A stretch of DNA of 64,000 nucleotides, taken from Equus caballus (Eukaryota > Chordata > Mammalia > Perissodactyla > Equidae). The position numbers were made by a program, and so were the translations under genes. Position 1 is the first letter of the stretch, and each line of letters begins with the position of its first letter. The stretch lies in contig NC_091695.1 in assembly GCF_041296265.1 (NCBI RefSeq), positions 14,925,001 through 14,989,000 on the forward strand, written 5' to 3'. This document shows positions 48,451 to 59,919 of this stretch, piece by piece. The notes under the pieces were generated by a model, which saw only the letters and a program-made list of their open reading frames with translations, was not told where the DNA came from and searched no databases.

Positions 48451-49644
48451 TTTGTTTAAAAAATATGTTTTGGTATGTTTTAAATTTAAAATGAACAAGT
48501 CAGAGAATTAAGCAGATGCTAGATTTTGCAAAGAGTTAGAGTATAATCATAAATGTAATAAAAACTATTGCACAATACTAGGTTGGGGAGTAAAATACAT
48601 TGATTCTATAGTTTTAAAATATCACTATGGATGATCTGAGATTCATGCCTTATATAAGGTTAAAAAAATATGAGAAATATATTAATTTGATACTAACTGC
48701 TAAAAACCCACAATGACAGTGGGGACACAGGGAGCAGAGACATGAAGACGGTGTTTCATTTTAGAGCCAGAAATAACATAACTGACTGACATATTTGAGA
48801 GAGGCTGCAGAATAATAAATCAAAATAAATAATGCCTTCTCCTTTGCTTATTTAAGCAACTGAGTAGATATGGATGGCATTTACTGATATAAAGAAAATT
48901 GATAGGGGGCAAAAGTTTATCATTGAGACTGGATGATTCAAAAGTATACTTTATTACTCTCAGTCTTTTTATCAATAAGTAATGGATATAAGTTTTGTTA
49001 GAAATAAATTGAACTTTTCTTTAGTATTCAGTATTATTTCCAATAACTTTTATTGAACTATAAAATATCACATTGATGTTCAAAAGATGAGTGATACATA
49101 TAGAGAGTGGTTAATATTTTCAGCATCTGCTCACTCAAACTCAGATAATATTTCTCACAATGCAAACTCACAGATCCTCATTTTACTTCAAATGAAGTGA
49201 AGTTTTAAGGGGAAGAAAAAGTTCTGTTTCATAGAACTTTCTGAGTCAAAAGAATTGGTTGAGAGAACCTGAGTGCGGATCCAGCAAAGACAGTTAGCAT
49301 CTGTGTCTTTGCAGCACTTTTATAAAGGAGAACTGAAACTATGACATAAGTAATGAGTCTCTAAATATACATCCCTTCTTCGTCATTCTGACTTCCATAA
49401 TGTCTAACTGGGAGATGTTGAAATATATTTCTTCCTTGAACCCAGGTGAGATGAAGTGCATCAGAATGAATTATTTCTGTATTAAGTCAGAGTGTCCCGA
49501 CCACCAAAAAACAGGGAAAGTGCAGCATTTAATTGATTTAAAACATAATCACATATGTACTTAAAATAAAGGTAAACTAGCATCAACAATATATGTGAAA
49601 AATTATTGGATGTAAGTACTACAAAATACATATATCTATTTGAA
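48451..49644. other. Intergenic stretch, nothing recognised
   Basis: AT-rich DNA with no OR, SINE or LINE landmark. Confidence 0.45.
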
Positions 49645-50470
49645 TTATATTGGTTGAGAAAGTAGTTTGGAGTTGATTAAATCCCTGACAGCCTCTTTCA
49701 CATCTTTGTTCCGAAGGCTGTAGATAATGGGGTTCAGCAGGGAGATCACAACTGTAAAAAATACAGTGGCCACTTTGATCAGGAGCCATGAGCTCCTGGA
49801 GGTGGGCACGCAGTAGACAAGAAGGATGATCCCATGGAAAATGGTGATGGCAGTCAGGTGGGGAGCACAGGTGGAGAAGGATTTTTGGAGTCCATTAGTA
49901 GAAGGCATCTGGATGATTGTGACAATCATGACAAGATAGGAGGAGAGGATAATCAGGAGGCTACAAGCCTCACTGAATACAGAAATGACTAAACATATCA
50001 ACTGACTGAAATAGCTGTCAGAACAGGATAAAGAGATAACGGCAGAATACTCACAGCAAAAGTGATTTATGGTATTAGAACCACAAAAGGATAGTTCCAA
50101 AAGAGAGTATGTGATTGTCAGGGAACATATTCAAATCATAGGTAGATTCCAGCTGCTAGGAGGGTACAGAGTTTATGAGACATAGCGACCGTGTAGAAAA
50201 GAGGATTAGTAAGAGCCACAAACCAGTCACAGGCCATCACTGCTAACATGAACATTTCTGTAATCACAAATGCACAGCCAAAGAAAAATTGTACCATGCA
50301 TCCTTTGAAGGAGACAGCTGTGTCTTCCACAACTAAGATTTCTGGCAGTGTGGGTGTAAATACGCTGGAATAACCAAAACCCAAAAAGGATAAATGGCTG
50401 AGAAAAAAGTACAGGGGTGTGTAGAGTTTGGGATTGATCCTTATAACCACAATTATGCTTATTTTGTTTA
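49645..50470 (-). pseudogene. OR5D-like pseudogene lacking its 5' end
   Basis: OR homology begins abruptly near 50470, in the middle of TM1 (SIIVVIRINPKLYTPLYFF), so about 45 residues including the start codon, glycosylation site and half of TM1 are absent. TM2 to TM4 follow with SHLSFLGFGYSSVFTP, GCMVQFFFGCAFVITEMFML and AVMACDWFVALTNPLFYT, where the DRY motif is now DWF. A frame break with a stop lies at about 50100-50145 in TM4. TM5 to the C-terminus are again open: [57 protein letters not shown], with the natural stop at 49645. It is closest to the OR5D group. The missing 5' end, altered DRY and frame break make it non-functional. A 67-base copy of upstream DNA lies 47 bases beyond the break point. 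Confidence 0.9.
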
Positions 50471-50516
50471 CTCTTACTTAGCCTGGAATGCAATACTGTC
50501 GGGGTTTGGGAAGGCA

Positions 50517-50583
50517 TTTTATACTGAATGAATCAAATTAAAACTCACTAGCCTGGATTTGTATAATATGTCCATGAGCTATA
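50517..50583 (+). repeat. 67-bp direct repeat, copy 1
   Basis: From 'ttttatactgaatgaatcaa' to 'atgtccatgagctata', identical to 51420-51486 except for one base (c against t at the 32nd base). It lies just upstream, in gene sense, of the truncated 5' end of the OR5D-like pseudogene. Confidence 0.97.
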
Positions 50584-50780
50584 TAACCACATCTTTTTTT
50601 CACTACAATACAACTTCATTCACAACAGTATTTTAAATTTTTATTGTACAAAAACAATTCATTTATATTTTCTAATATAATATGTTTACACCTCTAAAAC
50701 GGCACATCTACCCTGGTTCTTTTACACTGTGTCATCACTACACATGTTACTACATAACTCTTCCAAGAAAACATCACTGA

Positions 50781-51011
50781 GGGGCTGGCCCCGTGGCCGA
50801 GTGGTTAAGTTCGCGCGCTCCGCTGCAGGCGGCCCAGTGTTTCGTTGGTTCGAATCCTGGGCGCGGACATGGCACTGCTCATCAAACCGCGCTGAGGCAG
50901 CGTCCCACATGCCACAACCAAAAGGACCCACAACGAAGAATATACAACTATGTACCGGGGGGCTTTGGGGAGAAAAAGGAAAAAATAAAATCTTTAAAAA
51001 AAAAAAAAAGA
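50781..51011 (+). repeat. ERE1 SINE, near-pristine
   Basis: Complete copy with head 'ggggctggccccgtggccga', intact A box 'tggccgagtgg' (50794-50804) and B box 'ggttcgaatcc' (50847-50857), intact CpG sites ('ttcgcgcgctccgctgcagg') and a poly-A tail. Target-site duplication 'aagaaaacatcactg' (50765-50779) against 'aagaaaacatcgctg' (51012-51026). Retained CpGs indicate a young insertion. It is a retroposed tRNA-Ser-derived SINE, not a tRNA gene. Confidence 0.97.
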
Positions 51012-51419
51012 AAGAAAACATCGCTGGTTAATCTAAATGTCTTTTCTCTTACACTATTTTCTTTCCACTCATATCTTCACAATATTTATGCAATGCCTGG
51101 CATATTTTGCAATTCTTACGGATATATGTGTGTCAATGTCCTTCACTTCAGATTGAAAAGATGATCCTAGGTAGAATCAACTCACCAAAAGCCAGATCTT
51201 GATATATTTTTTTATTCAAGACTTCCTTGTTAGTGTTTAAAAATCCATACATATTCTGTCTCAAAATTGAAATTTTTGTTTAATTTTTTCCAATGCCTTA
51301 GTCAGAAAGTTGATGATTCTTGCTAAATATAACTTAATAAAGATACCAAGAAATGCCATTTTTGCAACTGTCAAGAAATTTTGGAGGAAACATAGACATG
51401 TCCTTGAGGAATAAACAGA

Positions 51420-51486
51420 TTTTATACTGAATGAATCAAATTAAAACTCATTAGCCTGGATTTGTATAATATGTCCATGAGCTATA
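51420..51486 (+). repeat. 67-bp direct repeat, copy 2
   Basis: The partner of 50517-50583, about 0.9 kb away in the same orientation. The flanks of the two copies do not match beyond the repeat. Confidence 0.97.
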
Positions 51487-51932
51487 AACAGGTCTGGAAA
51501 CTATACTCCATGATCACGTTGTTTGTTTTATGTCTAACTAACTGACTTTGGGGGCACAGGCCTTGGAGCATCCTGACAACATTTATTTTTATGAGCTAAA
51601 AACAAAATAATTAGAGGAAACTTCCTCTTCTGCAATTTAGAATATAATTTCTTCTAAACCATTAACATGTGGATCTTTATGTCTCAAAAATAATTTACCT
51701 CTGTATAAAGGCTATAATTCTTAAAATCATGAAAAAATTATAGTCACATCTATCCAATGACTCCAACGTAATTATAGTTGATATGATGTGCTTTTTAGTC
51801 TATTTTGCTTAAGTGTTGGCACATTTTTTTTATAGAAACACATTTAACATGACGCTGTACAAATTTTTACTTTCAATAATTTGGGCTTATTGTTTGTTAT
51901 ATCCTAAATATGCATTCCTTTAGCTGGGAGTT

Positions 51933-51945
51933 GGGGGGGGGGGGG
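51933..51945 (+). repeat. Poly-G run (13 G)
   Basis: Thirteen consecutive G in AT-rich surroundings. Such runs are rare and prone to length change or sequencing error. Confidence 0.9.
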
Positions 51946-52282
51946 TAAGGTATTTATCCCTATCTAGGCTGTAGATCCACTGTATTCTTCAGTTCAGCCA
52001 TAGGGGTTAACGTGCTGATATTTTAAATCCAGCTATGTGATTCCTACATGTACTCCTCTAGGACACAAATCAGGAAATAAAGAAAGTACTGTTAAATATT
52101 GATCTGTCTTGGCATAGGCCTTCAAGGAAAAACAGTCACATTTATACCACATTTATACCACTACTACATCCAAAATTTTAAAAGAAGAGCAGCATATGAA
52201 TTCATTGGCAGAAAAAAATTAACCTGTAAGCATCACTTAACACAACCATTAGTGAACTAAGATATTATCTAACATACATTTT

Positions 52283-52600
52283 TGCCTTACATTTGTGTAA
52301 ATTAACTGCTCATTCAAGAGTATTTACCAAAGTAAAACAACATCCTGTTCTAAAAGGATTTTGCAACTATTCACTCTTTTTTGCTTTTGTTTTATTTTCT
52401 ACTAAGAGACAGAAAACTAGAGTGCAAAAATTAAAAGTTACATAACTTCAAAATCAATATTTAAGAATAAGATATTCTAGTTTTTAGCTTAGAGTCCTTA
52501 ATGAATATATCAAATGTTCCATGATGCATGCTCAAACTTTCTAAATCTTTTTTCTCTTCTTAAAGATGTTTATTAAACTACACACACACACACACAGGTT
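52283..52600. repeat. Non-coding block similar to 63087-63330
   Basis: 'acatttgtgtaa', 'ctcattcaagagtattt', 'gttctaaaaggattttgcaa', 'ctattcact' and 'cttttgttttattttctact' recur in the same order at 63087-63230 as 'atatttgtgtaa', 'tccattcaaaagcattt', 'attctaaaggaacttacagc', 'ctattcaga' and 'atttgttttattttctcctt'. Probably an old segmental duplication of OR-flanking DNA or an unnamed repeat. Confidence 0.6.
52580..52596. repeat. (AC)n microsatellite
   Basis: Eight AC units in a row. Confidence 0.9.
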
Positions 52601-54372
52601 TTTATAGTATCTGATAGGAACAGTTACTTATATCCCCTTGTTGACAAACATTTAAAAATTAAAGTAAATCCTTTGTTACTACTGTGATACACTATGAGTA
52701 TTGAGAATTTTGTTGTATATCCCTAAAGAGTAGTCACACAAGACATGATTTGATGTAAAGCATTCTGGTAAAGAAATTCAACTTCCATATGGAAATAAAT
52801 CTCTTAATCATGACAGAAACAAGTAACATTTAATGGGTTAAATTAGAACAACAACATGTGGATATCGCTCTATTCTTTGCTTGTAAACCTTAATCATGAT
52901 TACTAAGACACAAGTAGAAAAGGCAAGCTCTTATATTTAATCTCGACCAGTCTTTTCGCTTATAGTAACCCAATGACCCATCAATTATTAGAAAACTTTG
53001 GTAAAAAGTGTCTCAGTCATGAGTTATCTGTTATCTGCCATAGAGTTATCTGGCATTATCAAGAAATAATGTGTTTCTTGAGGTAAATGTTTTAATCAAT
53101 CTTTGGTAGTGTTTGAACCAAACTTTACATTTCTCCCTACACCCCTAACCACTGACTTGCAATTTTACTGTTCTATAAGAGGTAGATAACTTTCTCACAC
53201 TTTGACTTTGGGCTTATCCATGTGTTTTGCTTTGATTCATAAAATAACAGCAGGTGATACCCTAACAGGAGTTTGAATTACGCTTTTGTGTTTGGGCATA
53301 CATTATTGTGACTCAGCATTCAACATAGACCATTAGCCAAATGGTCCAACAAGGATGGCCTACAAACAGGTCTGTAGATTGAAGTTCATCTGATTAGCTC
53401 AGTCTTGACACTAAAGTGACCCAGTTGGTATCAGCTGAGCTAGCTTAATCAAGTCGCTGATTCAAAAGAATTGTTATTATTACATCCCACTGGAGTTCAT
53501 GATTGTTTGCTTTTTGTCAATAAATCACTGGTGCCTGAATAAGATGTATGCATTGTATTATCAACATCCTGGTTGCTGTGTTGTACTGTCATGGGGGAAC
53601 CTGGGTAAAAGACATTGGGATCTCTCTATACTACTTACTACAAACAACTTAAAATAAATCTAAAATTATGTCAATAAAATTTCCAATAAATACATAAATG
53701 ATATACAACTACTTTGACATAAATGGAAAAACTAGAGTGATGGGTACATATTTCCAAAATGTGTACCATTTTCTTGTGCTACTACATAGAAAGAAAATAT
53801 TGCATATTTCGTTATACTACCAATTATAATTTAACTAAACCATATTCTGGAGTGTGCCAAACTTAAACACAACACCAAGGGGCTGGTCCAGGAACTTTTT
53901 AAGGGACATATATTTCCTATTTATTTTTGCTTGTCTGTGAATCTTCCGATGCTAAAGTGGTTTGTATGGAATTAAATATATATTTTTTTAGATATTTATG
54001 GTTTTATGTTGAACAGCTCTTAATGTACTACTTTTATATTAAGAAATAAACTTCCTCCTTGCAAGATATAACACTTCAGATCAACTCAAAAATTCCACAT
54101 GACTTCTATTGAACACAAATTTGTCCTGGGCAATCACACAGTCATGTATGCTAACACAGAGACTTTTGCGTTTCAATTTCTGAATCAAAAACTTAGTTTA
54201 AGTAGTCTAAGTTTTTATCCCTAACATTATTTGTAACATTAAAATTATTCACTAAACATTAGAGTGAATGGATATTGAACTGCCAGTTAAAAGGTTACCA
54301 TATTCATGTACTGCTTTGCTATTGGACAATTCTTACCAGACTCTCAAAAAGAAATAATGGATATTTCTATCT
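52601..54372. other. Intergenic stretch, nothing recognised
   Basis: AT-rich, no OR motif. A 15-base SINE-like scrap at 53879 is discussed among rejected items. Confidence 0.45.
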
Positions 54373-55389
54373 TTATATTTTATCACAGAACAATCTAATA
54401 TTGATTAACTTCTTGAGTGTATCTTTCACATCTTTGTTTCTGAGGCTGTAGATCAGTGGGTTCAGCATGGGGATGACCACTGTGTAAAAGATGGATGCTA
54501 CCTTGACCATGAGCCATGAACTTTTGGAGTTAGGAACACAGTAGAGAAAAAGGATGCTCCCATGGAAAATGGTAATGGTGGTTAGGTGGGAGGCACATGT
54601 GGAGAAGGCTTTGTGGTGTCCCCTAGTTGAAGGCATCTTCATGACAGTAATAAAAATGAAAACATACGAAGTAAGAATGATCATCAGACTGCATATTTCA
54701 TTGAACGTGGCAGAGACAAACATGATCTTCTGGTTAATGTATGTATCTGAGCAGGAAACAGCAACAATGGCACCATGCTCACAGCCAAAATTATTTATGA
54801 AGTTATTCCCACAAAAGGATAAGGTCAACAAAAAACATGTGAATATTAAAGAACAGGCTATACCCCAAGAGTATGATGCGCCCACCAACAAGGAACAAAG
54901 CTTCTGAGACATTACAACTGTGTAGACAAGAGGATTACAAACTGCTACAAATCGGTCATATGCCATCGCTGCCAACATGAACATTTCTGTCACGACAAAT
55001 ATGCCTGCAAAGAACAACTGCATGATGCATCCTGTGAAGGAGATGGTTCTGTCTTTCACAACCAAGTTTTCTAAGAGTTTAGGTGTAACTACTGTAGAGT
55101 AACAAAAATCAACAAAGGATAAGTGGCTGAGAAAAAAGTACATGGGGGTGTGGAGTTTGGGATTGATCTTGATAATCACAATCATGCCCAGGTTCCCCAC
55201 CACTGTGATTGCGTAGATGGTCAGGAATACCAAGAACAGGGGCAACTGGAGTTCTGGATATTCTGAGAAGCCCAAAAGAACAAAGGTGACTCTGCCACTC
55301 TGGTTTTCTTTGTTCCTGTGGACAAAATATGAAAGTTTATCCACAGAAGTAAGAACCAAAATTTGAAATAAGTAAAAGAATAGAAGCAT
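54373..55389 (-). CDS. Odorant receptor, OR5D group, with abnormal N-terminus
   Basis: Open frame of 338 codons. From residue 24 onward it is a complete class II odorant receptor: NQS glycosylation site at 29-31, [18 protein letters not shown] at 35-52, [73 protein letters not shown] and [17 protein letters not shown]. It is nearest to OR5D13. The start is odd: aligning from LLGF, the family's start Met falls on His24, and the base-level match to the OR5D13-like gene shows ATT where that gene has ATG. The first in-frame ATG is at 55389, adding about 23 residues beginning [13 protein letters not shown]. The next Met lies inside TM1. A splice acceptor-like 'attttgtccacag' ends at 55316, inside the frame. 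So the receptor may use a longer N-terminus, an upstream coding exon, or be losing function despite an open frame. Loop 2 also has GCE where relatives have FFCE or FICD. Confidence 0.85.
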   Translation of the reverse strand: MLLFFYLFQILVLTSVDKLSYFVHRNKENQSGRVTFVLLGFSEYPELQLPLFLVFLTIYAITVVGNLGMIVIIKINPKLHTPMYFFLSHLSFVDFCYSTVVTPKLLENLVVKDRTISFTGCIMQLFFAGIFVVTEMFMLAAMAYDRFVAVCNPLVYTVVMSQKLCSLLVGASYSWGIACSLIFTCFLLTLSFCGNNFINNFGCEHGAIVAVSCSDTYINQKIMFVSATFNEICSLMIILTSYVFIFITVMKMPSTRGHHKAFSTCASHLTTITIFHGSILFLYCVPNSKSSWLMVKVASIFYTVVIPMLNPLIYSLRNKDVKDTLKKLINIRLFCDKI

Positions 55390-58300
55390 TGAGAAGTTCG
55401 ATGGGTCTCTATTAAGAGTGTTGCTGAAAATGCTACACTTCCACTGTTACATTATTTCAAAAGTTAGTCTTCACTTATGTGATGATTACATAGTAAATAA
55501 TAATTTTGTGTAAGTGGAATAATCAAAAACAAAGTTAAGACAGGAAGGATGAAAAACAGAGTAGACATCGCTATGTTTCAAATAATAAAATTCGATTTCC
55601 TCATAGACAGCTAATGCCAGTCATGAGGGGTAGATCAACTCTGCTGAATCTCAGCTTAGTAAAACTAATTGTATTAGAGGAAATACCTATCATGAGTTTC
55701 TACAGTTTCTTCCGTCTCACCTCTTAAGCTGTGAGATAATTAACTTATATGTTAAAAAAATTTTGAAATGCTAACATTCCTACAAAATGATCAATTTAAT
55801 AGCTTCTTTGTTGTTCTGTGTTCTTTCCAGTGCCCTTCTGACTCCTAGTAACACAGTAGTCTCGGGACGTTCTGGAGCTGTGCTGTAGATGTATTATAAT
55901 CTTTTCACTTTTGTAGAACCAATTTTGAAAATGTTTAAATATTATTGATTGCATATTACATTATGCATCAGGAGGCATTCACAATGAAATGTATACTGTG
56001 TCTTCAGTGATAACAGTTGAAACAATATTGAACAAAAAGCTCTTCATTTTCCAATGTAGCAAATTTTTTAAGTTGGGTAAGTGACAAACAATAAGAACTA
56101 TGAAGTACTTGAAAATGCATATAAATTTCAGAGTGCAGGAAAAATTAAATTTAAAGCTTTTCCAAAGACCAGTGTCAGGAAAGAGAACTACCTCAACACG
56201 GCACCATGGTATTTCTTGAATATTACTTGATGTCAGTAGGTATTTCCTCAGGTGTAAAATGAGCATAGTAATAGTATAAAATTTAAGTCACTAGAAAGGA
56301 AATAGGTACTTTGATAACGAATTGAAAGGCTATATGATATGACATCATGCACAGCAGATATTTAGCTTTCTTTTTTATTGGATTTATGAGTAATTGGTAT
56401 GACATCAAAAACCTTATTCAGTTATGCAAATCAGGCCAAGCATGTACAAGTGTCAACAGGTGGGGACACTTTGGAATAGAATGTAGAATTTTTTTCCTAC
56501 AGTACCCACACAACGGAAATACTATGGGATTTCTTTGGGTACTTCATCTAAGATGCATAATAAATGTTCCACATTCTCCTACAGGTTTTTTCACCACAAT
56601 AGAATATTCTCAGATCCCCACATTCTTCTGCCTGTAGGAAAGATATCTTCCAAAACCCAACTCCATGACAGATACTTCCTCTGTAAAAATCCTTCATAAG
56701 GTCTTAGCTGTGGAAAGATGGAGTATGGCAATTTTTCCCAGCCACATTCCTTCAATTTAAAATACTTTATGCAGCATCGAAGGAACAATTTTCCATGATT
56801 ACTTTAACCTAACTGCCAATGACATTTAAGATTTCAAATACTTTTTATTAGTTAACACATGAAGTTTACATAATTCAGCCTGACTTTTCCAAAAATTCTT
56901 GTATCTATAAATTCAATCTCATTATCACTTAAATTCTTTTTTAGTCATGATGGAGTTATCAAGCTCTGTTACGTAACACATGCTCATTTACTTATAGTTT
57001 ATTTTCCCATTTTATCCTCACTCTTATAATGTTTTATTTTGCCACCTACCATTATTGGCATTGCTCACTGTTTCTTCTCTTTTGTATACATACAAACTTA
57101 ATATTTATATCTCACAATTACCATGTGCTATATCCTATCATTCACAAATGTGATAGTTTGTCACTTTCTTCCTCAGAGATCATAGGAAGTGTGAAGACAA
57201 GGCCCATTTTTTATTATTCTCTTTTGCCAAAATGTTTATTTCATTGCCGAGTACATTGTGGCCACCCAATGAGAAAACCAGGATGAATATCATTTGAAAG
57301 AAAAGAATTAGAATATGATAATGTAAACCCTCTCCTAGTCAAACTAAGTGGATTTGTGGGCTCTTTGTTCTGCGCATGTGTTTGTATACTGCAAAGATCA
57401 CTAAAACTCCATATTTACCTTTAAAGTAAAAGAAAAGAGACTGAATCGACTCACCTAAATATAAAAGCACTTGAATGAGTCATTTACTGAAGAATTCTTT
57501 GTTAAGATTAATGAACTCCAGGAGTGCTCCTGCTTGATATTTAATTAAGAGAAACAGATTTGAAAACACTAGTAGGAGTCCAGAGAATATTTCATTAAAT
57601 ACTTCCTGTAAGTTACTTTTTTTCCCCAACCTATTAGGAAAACTCAGAGATACCAAAGATAAGATCACATCTGAAAACAGAATTCTAACACCAAACTGTG
57701 TTACAAATATATGAATCAAGACCTCAGGGACATGGAGCCTAGAGAATACCACTGAAGTATTGTTTGAAGTCTGCAATTCAAGTAATTAGATGTAACACTG
57801 TCCCATATGATATCTTCGCTTTATATTTTGTTCCTAAAGCCCTCCTGGGGGCATTTGTATTATCAACTTTACTCAATTAATCTTAAGAAAAATAAATAAC
57901 CCTGTATATGTCTTTAACTTTACAGGGACATAAAAAACAGAAATGTACAAAGGGAGAAAGCATCTATAAGACAATAGCTAGGAGAGTGATTATTAATTCA
58001 TATTGATTTATTTTTCTATTTTCTCATAAAGGTATATTTATGTTCCTATGTTTCTAAATATAGAGCTGCCTAAACAATATCACATTTTTATTTTTTCTTT
58101 GTTAATTAGTAATGTGTTATAAACCATTTTCTATTTACACTCTCAGTTTTACTAAAAGAAAACAATTTGCGTTGGCCTTTTAAGTGTAAGTACAGAGGCC
58201 TCAAATGTTCATATTTACTATTGAATCTGAAAAACAATTGGGGATTATACATTTCCTAAATATACGAGTTTATGAAAAGGATGATATATTCACTGATTTT

Positions 58301-58662
58301 GGTAACTCTATCCATCATGCCTTTAAAGACACAAATTAAATTTACCAGTGACTTGATGCAGTAGAGGATTATTTCTTACTAAAGCAAGATAAAGCATGCA
58401 TTTCTAAACATTGACAACTCTGTTCCTTGTAGTATTATAGGGGCTGAGGTTTCTTCCAACTTGTAGCTTACCATCATTATGGGGCTTCTGAAGTTATGTT
58501 TCTCTTTTGTAAGTGAATAAGAGGTAATCATGGAACAACTCTGTGAGTACATCTTTAGAAAAGATCAATCTCATTGAAGCTGACCTCACATACCACAGAG
58601 GGGAATCAAGGTCAAGAGATAGTCAAAAGTCTCAGAAACGCTAAACCTGAGGAAGTACAGAT
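55390..58662. other. Intergenic stretch upstream of the last OR, nothing recognised
   Basis: About 3.3 kb with no ERE, no clear LINE and no OR remnant. Frames of 95-98 codons at 56347, 55979 and 57480 have no recognisable domain. The promoter and 5' exon of the 54 kb receptor may lie here but cannot be picked out by eye. Confidence 0.45.
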
Positions 58663-58677
58663 AAAAAGTGATATGGA

Positions 58678-58919
58678 GGGCTGGACTGGTAACATAGCAG
58701 TTAAGTGTGCACATTCTGCTTCAGTGGTCCAGGGTTTGCTGGTTCAGATCCTGGGCACAGACCTAGGCACCACTTATCAAGCCATGCTGTGGCAGGCATC
58801 CCACCTATAAAATAGAGGAAGATGGACATGGATGTTAGCTCAGGGCCAATCTTCCTCAGCAAAAAGAAGAGGATTAGCAGAGGATGTTAGCTCAGGGCTG
58901 ACCTTCCTCAAAAAAAAAA
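58678..58919 (+). repeat. ERE-family SINE (ERE2/3-like)
   Basis: Head 'gggctggactggtaacatag', B-box-like 'ggttcagatcctggg', 'cccacctataaaatagagga', twin 'gttagctcagggc' motifs and poly-A. Exact 15-base target-site duplication 'aaaaagtgatatgga' at 58663-58677 and 58920-58934. It was inserted at or next to the outer end of the L1 below. Confidence 0.95.
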
Positions 58920-58934
58920 AAAAAGTGATATGGA

Positions 58935-59082
58935 TCTGTACTCATCAAGGATATTGGTCTGTACTTTTCTTGTAGTGTCTGTGTCTAGCTTTGATATGAA
59001 GGTAATGCTGGGCTCACAAAATTAATTTAGAAGTTTTCCCTCTACTTTTGGAAGAATTTAAGAAGGATTGATGTTAACGCTT
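58935..59082 (-). repeat. Inverted 5' segment of a twin-primed L1
   Basis: Antisense L1 ORF2: 'tcatcaaggatattggtctg', 'tacttttcttgtagtgtctg', 'ctagctttgatatgaaggta', 'atgctgggctcacaaaatta' and 'agaaggattgatgttaacgc', ending near 59097. The sense segment that follows starts at the very next L1 position ('atcctcaacaaaagactagt'), which is the signature of L1 5' inversion. Confidence 0.88.
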
Positions 59083-59437
59083 CTTTAAATGTTTGTGGAA
59101 TCCTCAACAAAAGACTAGTAAATTGAACCAAACAACATATTAAAGGGATTATATAATATGACCTAGTGAGATTTTTTCCAGGAATACAAGTGTGGTCCAA
59201 CATAAGACAACCAATCAGTGCAATATACAACGTGAATAGAACAGAGGAATAAAACAACATGGTCAGTTCAATCGAAACAGGAAAAGCATGTGACAAATTG
59301 AAACACTCTCCCATGATAAAAACACTCAGAAAACTATGACTAGTAGGGAGCTTTCTCAACCTAATAAAGGCTATTATGAAACTAATAAAGGCCACTTATG
59401 AAAAATCCACAGGCAGTATAACAAATGATTAAAGACA

Positions 59438-59572
59438 CCATGTGTGGACCTATACACGGTTCATCAGGCCATGCTGTGGTGGTGTCCCACATGCAAAATA
59501 GAGAAAGATTGACCAAGATGGTAGCTCAGGGCCTATCTTCCTCACCAAAAAAAAAAAAAAAAAAAAAGAAGT
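59438..59572 (+). repeat. 5'-truncated ERE SINE nested in L1
   Basis: Begins in the ERE middle ('acggttcatcaggccatgct'), continues 'ggtgtcccacatgcaaaata' and 'gtagctcagggcctatcttc' and ends in about 21 A. It lacks the tRNA-like head. Confidence 0.88.
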
Positions 59573-59697
59573 ATAAGCAAGAAAATAAGAAATAAGTGAA
59601 TTGGACTTCGCAAAATTTAAACCATTTGTGCGTCAAAAAACATTGTCAATAAGGTCAATAAAAAGCCTACAGAATAGGATAAAAGATTTACAAATCA

Positions 59698-59919
59698 GGG
59701 GCTGGCCCCGTGGCCGAGTGATTAAGTTCACGCGCTCCGCTGCAGGCGGCCCAGTGCTTCGTTAGTTCGAATCCTGGGCGCGGACATGGCAGTGCTCATC
59801 AGACCACGCTGAGGCAGCGTCCCACATGCCACAACTAGAAGAACCCACAACGAAGAATACACAACTATGTACCGGGGGGCTTTGGGGAGAAAAAGGAAAA
59901 AATAAAATCTTTAAAAAAA
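59698..59919 (+). repeat. ERE1 SINE, near-pristine, nested in L1
   Basis: Head 'ggggctggccccgtggccga', A box 'tggccgagtga', B box 'gttcgaatcc', CpGs retained ('cacgcgctccgctgcaggcg'), body and tail as in the 50781 copy. Target-site duplication of 17 bases, 'aaaagatttacaaatca', exact at 59681-59697 and 59920-59936. A recent insertion. Confidence 0.97.

Noticed and set aside
50781-50860. tRNA-Ser gene
   Set aside because: A and B boxes are present, but the sequence continues as a 230-base retroposon with poly-A tail and target-site duplication. It is the tRNA-derived head of ERE1, not a functional tRNA.
50729-51164. Open frames of 100-123 codons on both strands
   Set aside because: They lie inside or across the young ERE1 SINE at 50781. 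The same peptides recur at other ERE1 copies (for example 33664-34137 and 11418-11639), so they are SINE translation artefacts.
53879-53893. SINE head 'ggggctggtcca'
   Set aside because: Only about 12-15 bases resemble an ERE head, with no body, tail or target-site duplication. Too short to call.
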